In this document: positions 57,499-64,000 of the stretch, piece by piece | How positions within the stretch are numbered: position 1 is the stretch's first letter | Layout: each line of letters starts with the position of its first letter | DNA from: Allokutzneria sp. NRRL B-24872 | GTDB taxonomy: Bacteria; Actinomycetota; Actinomycetes; Mycobacteriales; Pseudonocardiaceae | Direction of reading: 5' to 3' | DNA length: 64,000 nt | NCBI RefSeq assembly: GCF_002155965.1 | Contig: NZ_MUMH01000009.1 | Coordinates: 1 to 64,000, forward strand | Notes under the pieces: model-generated | What the model was told of the DNA's origin: nothing | The model's input: only the letters and a program-made list of their open reading frames with translations | The model's database searches: none | Made by a program: the position numbers and the translations under genes

Positions 57499-60360
57499 GT
57501 GGGGACATGGGCTCATCCGCCGCGGTACCGGTTGCTGGGAACGCTCGAAGTTCGCGCGGAGGACGGCTGGCGGGTGTTGCGCTCCGGGCGGCAGCGCACC
57601 GTGCTGGCGCTGTTGATCGTGCACGCGAACCGCTTCGTCTCGTCGAGCAGGCTCATCGACGAGCTGTGGGCCCAGCGCCCGCCGAACTCCGCGGCCAATG
57701 CGTTGCAGGTCTTCGTGCACCAACTGCGTCAGTTCCTCGGGGACGGGGCACTGACGACCAAGCCCGGCGGCTACGTGCTCAGCGTCGCCGACGGGGACGC
57801 CGACACGATGCGCTTCGAGTCACTGGTGCTCGCCGCGCGCGCCGCTGTTGACCGTGGCGAGCACCGCAAGGCGCTGGCGCTGGTGGACGACGCCGTCGCG
57901 CTGTGGCGGTCGCAGCCCTTCGCCGACGTGCCGGAGGGCGAGGAGTTGGCGGCCGAGCACGTCCGGCTCGACGAGCTGAGCTGGTCGGCCCGGCAGCACC
58001 GGGCGGACGCGTGGCTCGGCCTCGGGAAGTTCGCCGAAGCGGTCGGCGAACTGCGCGCGCTGACCGCGGAACAGCCGCTCAACGAAGGCCATTGGGTGCG
58101 GTTGATGGCCGCGCTGTACGGGGCCGGGCGGCAGGCCGACGCACTGGAGGCCTACCGCGCGGCGCGCGAGACCCTGGTGTCCGCACTGGGCGTTGAGCAG
58201 GGGGAGGCGCTGCGCGAGCGGCACGCCCAGATCCTCGCCGCCGTCCCGATCGGCGAGATCGTCGGCGTTCAGTCCACTTCGGACGGTCCGGCGGAGCTGC
58301 CTGCCGGGACGGCCGTGCTGACCGGTCGCGAGCGCGAGCTGGAGCGGCTCGCGGAGGTCTTCTCCGGTCCCGCGCCGCTCGCCGTCGTCTCCGGCCAGGC
58401 CGGGATCGGCAAGACCGCGCTCGCCGTCCACTTCGGACACTCCATTGTGGACAGATTCCCGGACGGGCAGCTCTTCGTCGACCTGCGCGGCTTCGGGGAA
58501 CGCGCGCCGATGGCACCGGCGGAGGCGATGGGCCGGTTCCTGCGCGCGCTCGGCGCGGAGCCGGAGTCGGTGCCCGCCGACCCCGACGAGGCGTCGGCGG
58601 CGTTGCGCAGCAGGCTCAAGGGCAGGCGTGTGCTGCTGGTGCTGGACAACGCGGGCGACGCCGAGCAGGTCCGGCCGATGCTGCCCGGCGAGCCCGGTTG
58701 CGGCGTGCTCGTGACCAGTCGCAGCAGCCTCGGCGGACTGGTGGCGCTCAACGAGGCGCGCCCGATCGCGGCCGGCGTGCTCGACGTCGAGCAGTCGGTG
58801 CTGCTCGTCCGCCGCATCGTGGGCTCCGCGACGATCGACGCCGATCCCGTTGCGGCACAAGAACTCGCCGAGCAGTGCGCGGGGCTTCCGTTGGCGCTGC
58901 GAGTGGTCAGCGCGCACCTGCTGCTGCACCCGGATCTCGGCGTGGCGGGCATGGTGGCCAGGCTGCGCGCCGGTCGGCTCTCCGAGCTGGCCATCCCCGG
59001 GGACCCGCGAGCCGCCGTGCGATCGGCTTTCGCGCTGTCCTACTACGCCCTGCCTGAAGCGGCGCGGGTGTTGTTCCGCCGCCTCAGCGTGATCCCCGGG
59101 CCGACGTTCGGCGTCGACGCCGCCGCGTGCCTCGTCGAGTCCGATGTGGACGGTTCGCTCGCCGTGCTCGTGGAGGCCCACCTCGTCGAGGAACCCCGGC
59201 CCGGGCGGTACCGGATGCACGACCTGCTCCGCGAGTTCGCCGCCGAGCTGGCCGCGCAGGTCGACGACACCGGAGCGCTCCGCGAAACGCTGTCGCTGTG
59301 GTGCCTGCACGCGGTGTGCGCTGCGGTGTCGGCGGCCATGCCCGGCCAGCTGGCGGCCATCGAGCTGCCTCCCTTGACGGCAGCCGTCAAGGGGACGGAG
59401 TTCGCCGACGCACTGAGTGCCAACACCTGGCTCGGCACGGAGGAGGAGAACGCGATCGCGGTCGCCCTCGCCGCCGGGGCCGGCGAACTGACGTGGAAGA
59501 TCGCGCTCGCGCTGGTGCCGCACCTCGACCGCGCCAAGCACTTCCGCGCCCGGCTCGACGTCGCCGAGGCCGGGCTCGCCGCCGCGCGCGAGCTCGGGGA
59601 CGCGGGCGCGGAGAGCCGCATGCTCAGCAACCTCGGCCTGGCCCACTACGGCGCCAGCCGCTATGACGAAGCCACGCGCTACCAACGGGAAGCGCTCGCG
59701 GTCGCCGAGGCAGCCGACGACGAGCGCGGTCAGCTCGCCGCGCTCGGCAACCTCGCGATGGCGCTGGAGGAGACCGGGACGCTGGAGGAGGCCGAGGGGT
59801 GCTACCGGCGCTCGCTCGCCATCGCCGAGCGGCGCGACGAGCCCGGCATCACCGCGCTGGTGCTGCACAACCTGGGCATCCTGCTGAAGCTGGCCAAGCG
59901 CTACGAGGAGTCGATCGAGGTGCTGGAGCGCGCGATCGACACCTGGCGGGAGCTGGGCAACGAGTGGGCCGAGGCCATGGCGCTGAGCATCGTCGGCGAC
60001 TCCCTCGACGGCCTGGAACGGCACGAGGAGGCCATGCGCGCCTTCGCCCGCGCCGAGCCCACGATCAGGGAGGCCGGTGATCCGCGCGGGGCGGCGCGCT
60101 GCGTGCGCGGTGTCGGGACCGCGCTGCGCCGGCTCGGCAGGCACGAGGAGTCCCTTGAGCACCTGCTGCGCGCGCTCGCCGAGTTCGAGGAGTGCGGCGA
60201 GGAGTACGGCATCGCGTCCACGGACGTCGAGATCGGCCGCACGCTCGCCGAGCTGGGCAGACGTGAGGACGCGGTCGCGCGGTGGCGTTCGGCGCTGGCG
60301 TGGCTCGAGGAGCGCGGGATGCCCGAGACCGAGTCCGTCCGGGAGCTGCTCGGCTCGTGA
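57499..60360 (+). CDS. AfsR/SARP-family transcriptional regulator with NB-ARC and TPRs
   Basis: 953 aa. Residues about 8-90: OmpR-type DNA-binding domain (LLGTLEVRAEDGWRVLRSGRQRTVLALL, SSRLIDELWAQRPP). About 95-245: BTAD (EHVRLDELSWSARQHRADAWLGLGKFAEAVGELRALTAEQPLNEGHW). About 270-530: NB-ARC ATPase with P-loop GQAGIGKTALA near residue 299 and VLLVLDNAGDAEQV. About 680-940: TPR repeats (RYDEATRYQREALAVAEAADDERGQLAALGNLAMALEETG). Pleiotropic activator of secondary metabolism genes in streptomycetes. GTG is 6 nt after TAGGCT (leaderless). No biosynthetic cluster is visible, so targets are elsewhere. Confidence 0.92.
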   Translation: MGTWAHPPRYRLLGTLEVRAEDGWRVLRSGRQRTVLALLIVHANRFVSSSRLIDELWAQRPPNSAANALQVFVHQLRQFLGDGALTTKPGGYVLSVADGDADTMRFESLVLAARAAVDRGEHRKALALVDDAVALWRSQPFADVPEGEELAAEHVRLDELSWSARQHRADAWLGLGKFAEAVGELRALTAEQPLNEGHWVRLMAALYGAGRQADALEAYRAARETLVSALGVEQGEALRERHAQILAAVPIGEIVGVQSTSDGPAELPAGTAVLTGRERELERLAEVFSGPAPLAVVSGQAGIGKTALAVHFGHSIVDRFPDGQLFVDLRGFGERAPMAPAEAMGRFLRALGAEPESVPADPDEASAALRSRLKGRRVLLVLDNAGDAEQVRPMLPGEPGCGVLVTSRSSLGGLVALNEARPIAAGVLDVEQSVLLVRRIVGSATIDADPVAAQELAEQCAGLPLALRVVSAHLLLHPDLGVAGMVARLRAGRLSELAIPGDPRAAVRSAFALSYYALPEAARVLFRRLSVIPGPTFGVDAAACLVESDVDGSLAVLVEAHLVEEPRPGRYRMHDLLREFAAELAAQVDDTGALRETLSLWCLHAVCAAVSAAMPGQLAAIELPPLTAAVKGTEFADALSANTWLGTEEENAIAVALAAGAGELTWKIALALVPHLDRAKHFRARLDVAEAGLAAARELGDAGAESRMLSNLGLAHYGASRYDEATRYQREALAVAEAADDERGQLAALGNLAMALEETGTLEEAEGCYRRSLAIAERRDEPGITALVLHNLGILLKLAKRYEESIEVLERAIDTWRELGNEWAEAMALSIVGDSLDGLERHEEAMRAFARAEPTIREAGDPRGAARCVRGVGTALRRLGRHEESLEHLLRALAEFEECGEEYGIASTDVEIGRTLAELGRREDAVARWRSALAWLEERGMPETESVRELLGS
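59373..59391. repeat. 19-bp dyad CTTGACGGCAGCCGTCAAG
   Basis: Perfect 9-bp arms inside the AfsR-type gene, extended by CC/GG outside; third copy of the family at 34918 and 47650. Confidence 0.7.
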
Positions 60361-60396
60361 GATTTCCTTGCTATCACCGGCTTCTAGCTTGGCGGC

Positions 60397-60804
60397 ATGG
60401 GGGACAACCGGACAGTCGATGAGTTCGTCACCGCGTTGGGTGGCACCGTGCTCAGGGCGCGTGAGCTGCCCGGCGAGGGCAGCTTCGACGTCGTGCTGCT
60501 GGCGCACGGCGTCTGCGGCGCGGCCAGCACGCAGAACCGCATCGAGATCCTGCGCTTGGCGCGGGCCCGGCTCGCCGACGGCGGGCGCGTGGTGCTGGAG
60601 ACCTTCGACCACGCCGAACACCACGTCGCCGTGCTCGACGTGATCGCCCGCATGGCCGGGCTGCGCCTGCTCGACCGCTGGGCGGCTCCCGGCCCAAGCC
60701 TGGTGTCCGTCTACGGCCTCGCCGCACACGGAGCACGACGGCGCCGTCGCTTCTGGGGGTTCTCCGGCAAGTACCCGCAGGTGCAGCCGCTGGAGCTGCG
60801 CTGA
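60397..60804 (+). CDS. Methyltransferase-like fragment
   Basis: 135 aa. The middle, FDVVLLAHGVCGAASTQNRIEILRLARARLADGGRVVLETFDH, looks like motifs II-III of a class I methyltransferase, but motif I (the GxGxG SAM loop) is missing. After residue about 110 it becomes basic (ARRRRRFWGFSG), and there it overlaps the truncated SARP on the other strand. ATG is 6 nt after TAGCTT. Probably a gene fragment or a very divergent small protein; its 3' end is doubtful. Confidence 0.45.
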   Translation: MGDNRTVDEFVTALGGTVLRARELPGEGSFDVVLLAHGVCGAASTQNRIEILRLARARLADGGRVVLETFDHAEHHVAVLDVIARMAGLRLLDRWAAPGPSLVSVYGLAAHGARRRRRFWGFSGKYPQVQPLELR

Positions 60805-61431
60805 CGGATCGATGCCCAGCTCCTCGGCGAGCGCCGCCCGCAGCCGCCCGTACACCGCGAGCGCCTCCGCCTGCTCACCATTGGCGTGCAGCGCCGCGAT
60901 GAGCCGCCCGTGCAGCCGTTCGCGGAACGGGTGCGCCCGCGCCAGCTCACGCAGCTCCGGCAGCAGGGCTTCGTCGCAGTTCTCCACCGCCGCCAGCCGC
61001 ATTTCTTCCAGCTGCGCCGCTTCCGCCTCGATCCGCCGCCCAGCCGCGCCCGCCAACGCCGGTCCCGTCCACAGCTCCAGCGCACGCCGCACCGCGCGCT
61101 CTCCGGCGAGGCGACGGAACCCGTCGAGGTCCAATTCCCCTTGCCGCACAACGATCCGGTACCCCGCCGACTCGGTGACGAGCCGATCCGCACCGCCCGG
61201 CTCAGCTTTCGCGAGTGCCCGCCGCAGCCGCCACGCGTAGGTCCGGACCGTCGCCACCGCCGTCGGCGGCACGTCCTCATCCCACAGCGCTTCGATCAGC
61301 GACTCCACCCTGACCAGCCGGTTCGCCCGCAGCAGCAGCGCCGCCAGCACCGTCGCCTGCTTCGGCCCACCCAACCCCGGCCGCCCCGCCGACCCCTCGA
61401 CCCCGATCGCACCCAGAACGCGAAAACGCAT
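60750..61431 (-). pseudogene. Truncated SARP (BTAD) regulator without a stop codon
   Basis: From ATG 61431 the frame gives a clean SARP N-terminus: MRFRVLGAIGVEGSAGRPG, KQATVLAALLLRANRLVRVESLIEALWDEDVPPTAVATVRTYAWRLRRAL (DNA-binding), then BTAD (RLAAVENCDEALLPELRELARAHPFRERLHGRLIAALHANGEQAEALAVYGRLRAAL) up to LGIDPSAQLQRLHLRVLAGEPPE (residue 227). No stop follows: the frame stays open antisense through the methyltransferase-like and AfsR genes to 57820, with composition that is plainly antisense. The gene's 3' end has been lost; the end given here is the end of recognisable similarity. Confidence 0.6.
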
Positions 61432-61606
61432 GGTCAGAGCCTCGGAGAGCGACCTTAACCGCCACTTAACCGGCTGCCGAACGCCTGAGCGGTGGCGCGC
61501 ACTTCCGGGGGAACACGTCAGCAAGTGCCGGTCGCTCCAGGCCGAATGCGGTGAGTTGGCGCCCACCGCGCGGCAGGATGGGCTGGACGAGCCGCAGGAG
61601 GACGGG

Positions 61607-61897
61607 ATGACGAGCGAGAACCACGTGACGGTGCCGAAGACCGGCCCGGCGGTCTGGGCCGCGCTCAGTGGTGAGGCGCGCACGGCTTTCGAGGACGAGT
61701 TCCGCGAAGCACTGGTGAAGACGGCCGAGGACTACGACGTCGACCGCCTCGCCGCGGTCGTCAAGGCGTGGTGGCCCGCCGCGTGGGGCGTCAGCAACCC
61801 GGACCCCGAGGTGGATGCCGCGATCGAGCGCTACCGCGCGGGAGACGAGTCCGGCCTGAGCCCGGCGCCGATCTACGAGGAAGACGGGCCGTCATGA
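61607..61897 (+). CDS. DUF6247-type antitoxin
   Basis: 96 aa, acidic. Residues about 10-85 (GPAVWAALSGEARTAFEDEFREALVKTAEDYDVDRLAAVVKAWWPAAWGV) match the DUF6247 family that pairs with RelE/ParE-like toxins. ATG 61607 has AGGAGG at 6 nt; the longer frame upstream is not meaningful. Overlaps the toxin gene by 4 nt, the classical antitoxin-first TA order. Confidence 0.72.
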   Translation: MTSENHVTVPKTGPAVWAALSGEARTAFEDEFREALVKTAEDYDVDRLAAVVKAWWPAAWGVSNPDPEVDAAIERYRAGDESGLSPAPIYEEDGPS

Positions 61898-62133
61898 CCT
61901 ACGAGGTGATCATTGCGGACGTCGCGAGAGCGACGGTCGACAGCGCACCTGCTGCTGCGAAGGCCGCGTTCGAGCGAAAACGGCGACAGCTGTTGAGCGA
62001 TCCGCATGGTGCGGGCCGGTACATGCCGAAGGAAGACCTGTACTACGGGGATATGGGCGACCACGGGGTTGTCTGCTATTCGGTCCACGACTCCGTGGTG
62101 CGGGTGGTGGTTTGGCGCGCGCAGTTCTACTGA
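61894..62133 (+). CDS. RelE/ParE-like toxin
   Basis: 79 aa, basic, small alpha/beta protein: EVIIADVARATVDSAPAAAKAAFERKRRQLLSDPHGAGRY then YYGDMGDHGVVCYSVHDSVVRVVVWRAQF, the beta-sheet with Arg/His residues seen in RelE-fold toxins. It would act on ribosome-bound mRNA or gyrase. Coupled to the antitoxin by ATGA. Followed by a 13-bp hairpin terminator. Confidence 0.72.
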   Translation: MTYEVIIADVARATVDSAPAAAKAAFERKRRQLLSDPHGAGRYMPKEDLYYGDMGDHGVVCYSVHDSVVRVVVWRAQFY

Positions 62134-62159
62134 GTTCTTTAGCTTGAGCCGCAAGGGAA

Positions 62160-62204
62160 AGGGCTCGCGGTCGACCCCTGGGGGTAGGTCGGACCGCGAG
62201 CCCT
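62160..62204. terminator. Bidirectional terminator between TA pair and dehydrogenase
   Basis: AGGGCTCGCGGTC (62160-62172) / GACCGCGAGCCCT (62192-62204), perfect 13-bp stem; the 19-nt loop can itself fold. It sits between convergent 3' ends at 62133 and 62224. Confidence 0.8.
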
Positions 62205-62223
62205 CTCCTCCGAGACCGGGTGC

Positions 62224-63219
62224 TCACGCCCCCGGCAGGACCTGGATCTTGCGGCCCTCACCGCGCTTGAACGCGTCGAGGGCGGAGACGTAGTCGCCCA
62301 GCGGCAACCGGTGGCTGATGAAGATCTCCGGGTCGAGCGCGCCGGCGGCGAAGAGGTCGGCGGCGCGTTCGAAGGAGTGCAGCACGGCCATCGAGCCGGT
62401 GATGGTGATCTCCTGGTTGTAGATCTTGTACGGCTCGATGGTGGCGCGCGCGGAGTAGTCGGAGACGCCGAACTGCAGGAAGGTCCCGCCCTTGGCGACG
62501 CGGCCGAGCCCGTCCTGGATGGCCTTCTCGTTGCCGGTCGCGTCGATCACCACGTCCCAGCCCTCCGGCCGGTCGAGCTCGTCGGCGCTGGCCGCGGCGG
62601 CGGTGCAGCCGAGGCGCCGCGCGGTCTCCAGGCGCTCGGGGTTGACGTCGATCATCTCGATGCTGGCCGCGCCGGTGAGCTTGCCGAGCTCCAGCATCAT
62701 CAGCCCCATGGTGCCGGAGCCGTAGATCACCACGCGGCTGGCCAGCTGCGAGCGGAGGATGTCGTAGCCGCGCACCGCGCAGGACAGCGGCTCGATCAGC
62801 GCGGCGTCCTCGGTGCGCACGTGGTCGGGCAGTTTGACGCAGTTGGCGACCGGGGCGACGGCGTACTCGGCGGCGCCGCCCGCGGTGGTGACGCCGATCG
62901 CGGCCCACCGCTCGCACAGGTTGTTGCGGCCGACGCGGCAGTAGCGGCACTCGTGGCAGTACAGCGACGGGTCCACCGCGACGCGGTCGCCGATCGCCAG
63001 CTCGGTGACCGCGCTGCCGATCTCCACGATCTCACCGGCGAACTCGTGGCCGGGCACCACGGGCAGCGTCGGAGCGAACTCTCCTTGCAGGATGTGGAGA
63101 TCGGTGCCGCACAGCCCGCAGGCCGAGACCTTCACGACGACCTGGCGCGCACCCGGGGTGGGGTCGGGCACCTCGGTGACCTCGACCTCGCCGGGGGCGG
63201 TGATGACGGCGGCTCTCAC
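62224..63219 (-). CDS. Zinc-dependent polyol/alcohol dehydrogenase
   Basis: 331 aa medium-chain dehydrogenase. Catalytic zinc Cys in CGLCGTDLH, His-Glu in PGHEFAGEIV; structural zinc Cys in CHECRYCRVGRNNLC; NAD site YGSGTMGLMML. It resembles sorbitol/threitol-type dehydrogenases. GTG 63219 shares its G with the stop of the permease gene (TAGTG), so it belongs to the sugar/polyol ABC operon and probably oxidises the imported polyol. Confidence 0.88.
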   Translation of the reverse strand: MRAAVITAPGEVEVTEVPDPTPGARQVVVKVSACGLCGTDLHILQGEFAPTLPVVPGHEFAGEIVEIGSAVTELAIGDRVAVDPSLYCHECRYCRVGRNNLCERWAAIGVTTAGGAAEYAVAPVANCVKLPDHVRTEDAALIEPLSCAVRGYDILRSQLASRVVIYGSGTMGLMMLELGKLTGAASIEMIDVNPERLETARRLGCTAAAASADELDRPEGWDVVIDATGNEKAIQDGLGRVAKGGTFLQFGVSDYSARATIEPYKIYNQEITITGSMAVLHSFERAADLFAAGALDPEIFISHRLPLGDYVSALDAFKRGEGRKIQVLPGA

Positions 63220-64000
63220 TACTTCACAGCTCCTAGCGAAAGGCCCTGGACGAGCTTGTCCTGGGCGGCGAATCCAGCGATCAGCACGGGCAGCGACACG
63301 ATCGTCGCCGCCGCGCACATCTTGGCCAGGAACAGGCCCTGGCTCGTGACGAAGCCGGTGAGGAACACCGGCGCGGTCCCGGCGACGACACCGGTCAGCA
63401 CGCGGGCGAAGAGCAGCTCGTTCCAGCTGAAGATGAAGCAGATCAGCGCGGTCGCGGCGATGCCGGGGATGGCAACCGGCGCCACGACCCGGCGCAGCGT
63501 GGTGATCAGCCCGGCGCCGTCGAGCGCGGCGGCCTCCAGCATCTCCTTGGGGATCTCCGCGAGGAAGGAGCGCATCAGCCACACCGCGATCGGCAGGTTC
63601 ATCGACGTGTAGAGCACCACCAGGAACGAGATGTTGTCCAGCAGACCGCTGTACTGCGCGATCAGGTAGATCGGCAGCAGACCGGCCACCATCGGCAGCA
63701 TCTTGGTGGTGAGGAAGAAGAACAGCACGTCGGAGGTCTTCTGCACGGGCCGGATCGACAGCGCGTAGGCGGCGGGGACGGCCAGCAGCAGCACCAGGAT
63801 AGTGGAGCCCACGCTCGCGCTGACGGAGTTGATCAGCGGCGGCCACGGGCTCTGGCCGGTGCTGGCGCCGAAGAACTCCTCGTAGCCCTGCAACGACAGG
63901 CCCGCGAACAGCGACGGCGGATTGGTGGCGGCGTCGGACTCGGTGTGCAGCGAGGTGAGCACCATCCACAGCACCGGCAGCACGAACAGGATGCCGGAAA
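63219..64000 (-). CDS. Carbohydrate ABC transporter permease (MalG-type), N-terminus beyond window
   Basis: At least 260 aa; the frame is open to the window edge. Helices VLPVLWMVLTS (first), TILVLLLAVPAAYALSI, VLFFFLTTKMLPMVAGLLPIYLI, and the EAA loop EAAALDGAGLITTLRRVVAPVAIPGIA, followed by ALICFIFSWNELLFA. It is the second (MalG-like) permease of a CUT1 sugar/polyol importer; the other permease, binding protein and ATPase should lie upstream, outside the window. Confidence 0.88.
   Translation of the reverse strand, partial: SGILFVLPVLWMVLTSLHTESDAATNPPSLFAGLSLQGYEEFFGASTGQSPWPPLINSVSASVGSTILVLLLAVPAAYALSIRPVQKTSDVLFFFLTTKMLPMVAGLLPIYLIAQYSGLLDNISFLVVLYTSMNLPIAVWLMRSFLAEIPKEMLEAAALDGAGLITTLRRVVAPVAIPGIAATALICFIFSWNELLFARVLTGVVAGTAPVFLTGFVTSQGLFLAKMCAAATIVSLPVLIAGFAAQDKLVQGLSLGAVK

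Noticed and set aside
57820-61683. A single 1287-residue minus-strand protein
   Set aside because: Only residues 85-311 have protein-like character (SARP). The rest is the antisense of the AfsR-type gene, has His/Gln/Arg-rich composition typical of antisense frames and overlaps a well-supported gene.
9-64000. A secondary-metabolite gene cluster, prompted by two SARP genes, two P450-like genes, methyltransferases and acetyltransferases
   Set aside because: No polyketide synthase, NRPS, terpene cyclase or RiPP core/maturase is present and the genes are scattered between unrelated operons.

Overview
The window comes from a high-GC actinobacterium, most likely of the order Pseudonocardiales (Lentzea, Saccharothrix, Amycolatopsis and relatives). 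This rests on the strong G/C third-position bias, many GTG starts, ATGA-type gene overlaps, start codons placed 6-7 nt behind a TANNNT box (leaderless genes), AfsR/SARP regulators, F420/LLM oxidoreductases, a DUF222/HNH (13E12-type) element and a secreted alpha-lytic-type protease. The genus is an inference. The content reads as ordinary chromosome with a mosaic of small operons; no phage or insertion sequence is seen.

Region 1 (1-9.6 kb): two secreted proteins, one a ricin-type lectin, then a lysine 2,3-/5,6-aminomutase cluster. kamA is divergent from kdd - YtcJ-like amidohydrolase - kamD - kamE - kal, and the last five genes are translationally coupled. The cluster encodes L-lysine to beta-lysine to 3,5-diaminohexanoate and onward to crotonyl-CoA, but the cleavage enzyme kce is absent here. 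A 3-hydroxyacyl-CoA dehydrogenase lies 4.4 kb downstream.

Region 2 (9.6-25 kb): MBL hydrolase, XRE-cupin regulator facing two GNAT acetyltransferases across a palindrome, two paralogous small membrane proteins, a Vps62-like lipoprotein, a DUF1232-LOG-nat operon, an ABC-2 exporter, and the DNA alkylation repair pair ada-alkA/ogt divergent from a PEP-mutase-family enzyme over a perfect 11-bp inverted repeat.

Region 3 (25-38.8 kb): DUF222/HNH gene with a decayed flank, P450 divergent from TetR, PlsC, a membrane-anchored EEP phosphatase, an SDR with an N-terminal zinc ribbon and no catalytic Tyr, a secreted serine protease, a PLP decarboxylase, and an operon of a miniature P450-like protein, a second PEP-mutase-family enzyme and an ArsR regulator.

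Region 4 (38.8-49.6 kb): an unrecognised protein paired with a DUF2235-like alpha/beta hydrolase, an ADP-ribosylglycohydrolase, and the most striking locus: a TROVE/Ro60 gene preceded by a 146-nt RNA gene that folds as a circularly permuted tRNA mimic closed by a 14-bp terminal stem, i.e. a YrlA-class Y RNA with its own promoter. Then come an FMN reductase-LLM operon under a MarR-type site, a stand-alone LigD polymerase domain, and two tandem paralogs of which one carries a single in-frame TGA.

Region 5 (49.6-64 kb): methyltransferase, LysR, RidA, a membrane protein-Ser/Thr kinase operon, a secreted propeller protein, a full-length AfsR-type regulator, a truncated SARP, a type II toxin-antitoxin pair, and the start of a sugar/polyol ABC transporter-dehydrogenase operon that runs off the window.

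Two short palindromes recur inside genes all along the window (TCCACWGTGGA and CTTGACGGnnnCCGTCAAG) far above chance and are not explained by any annotated feature.
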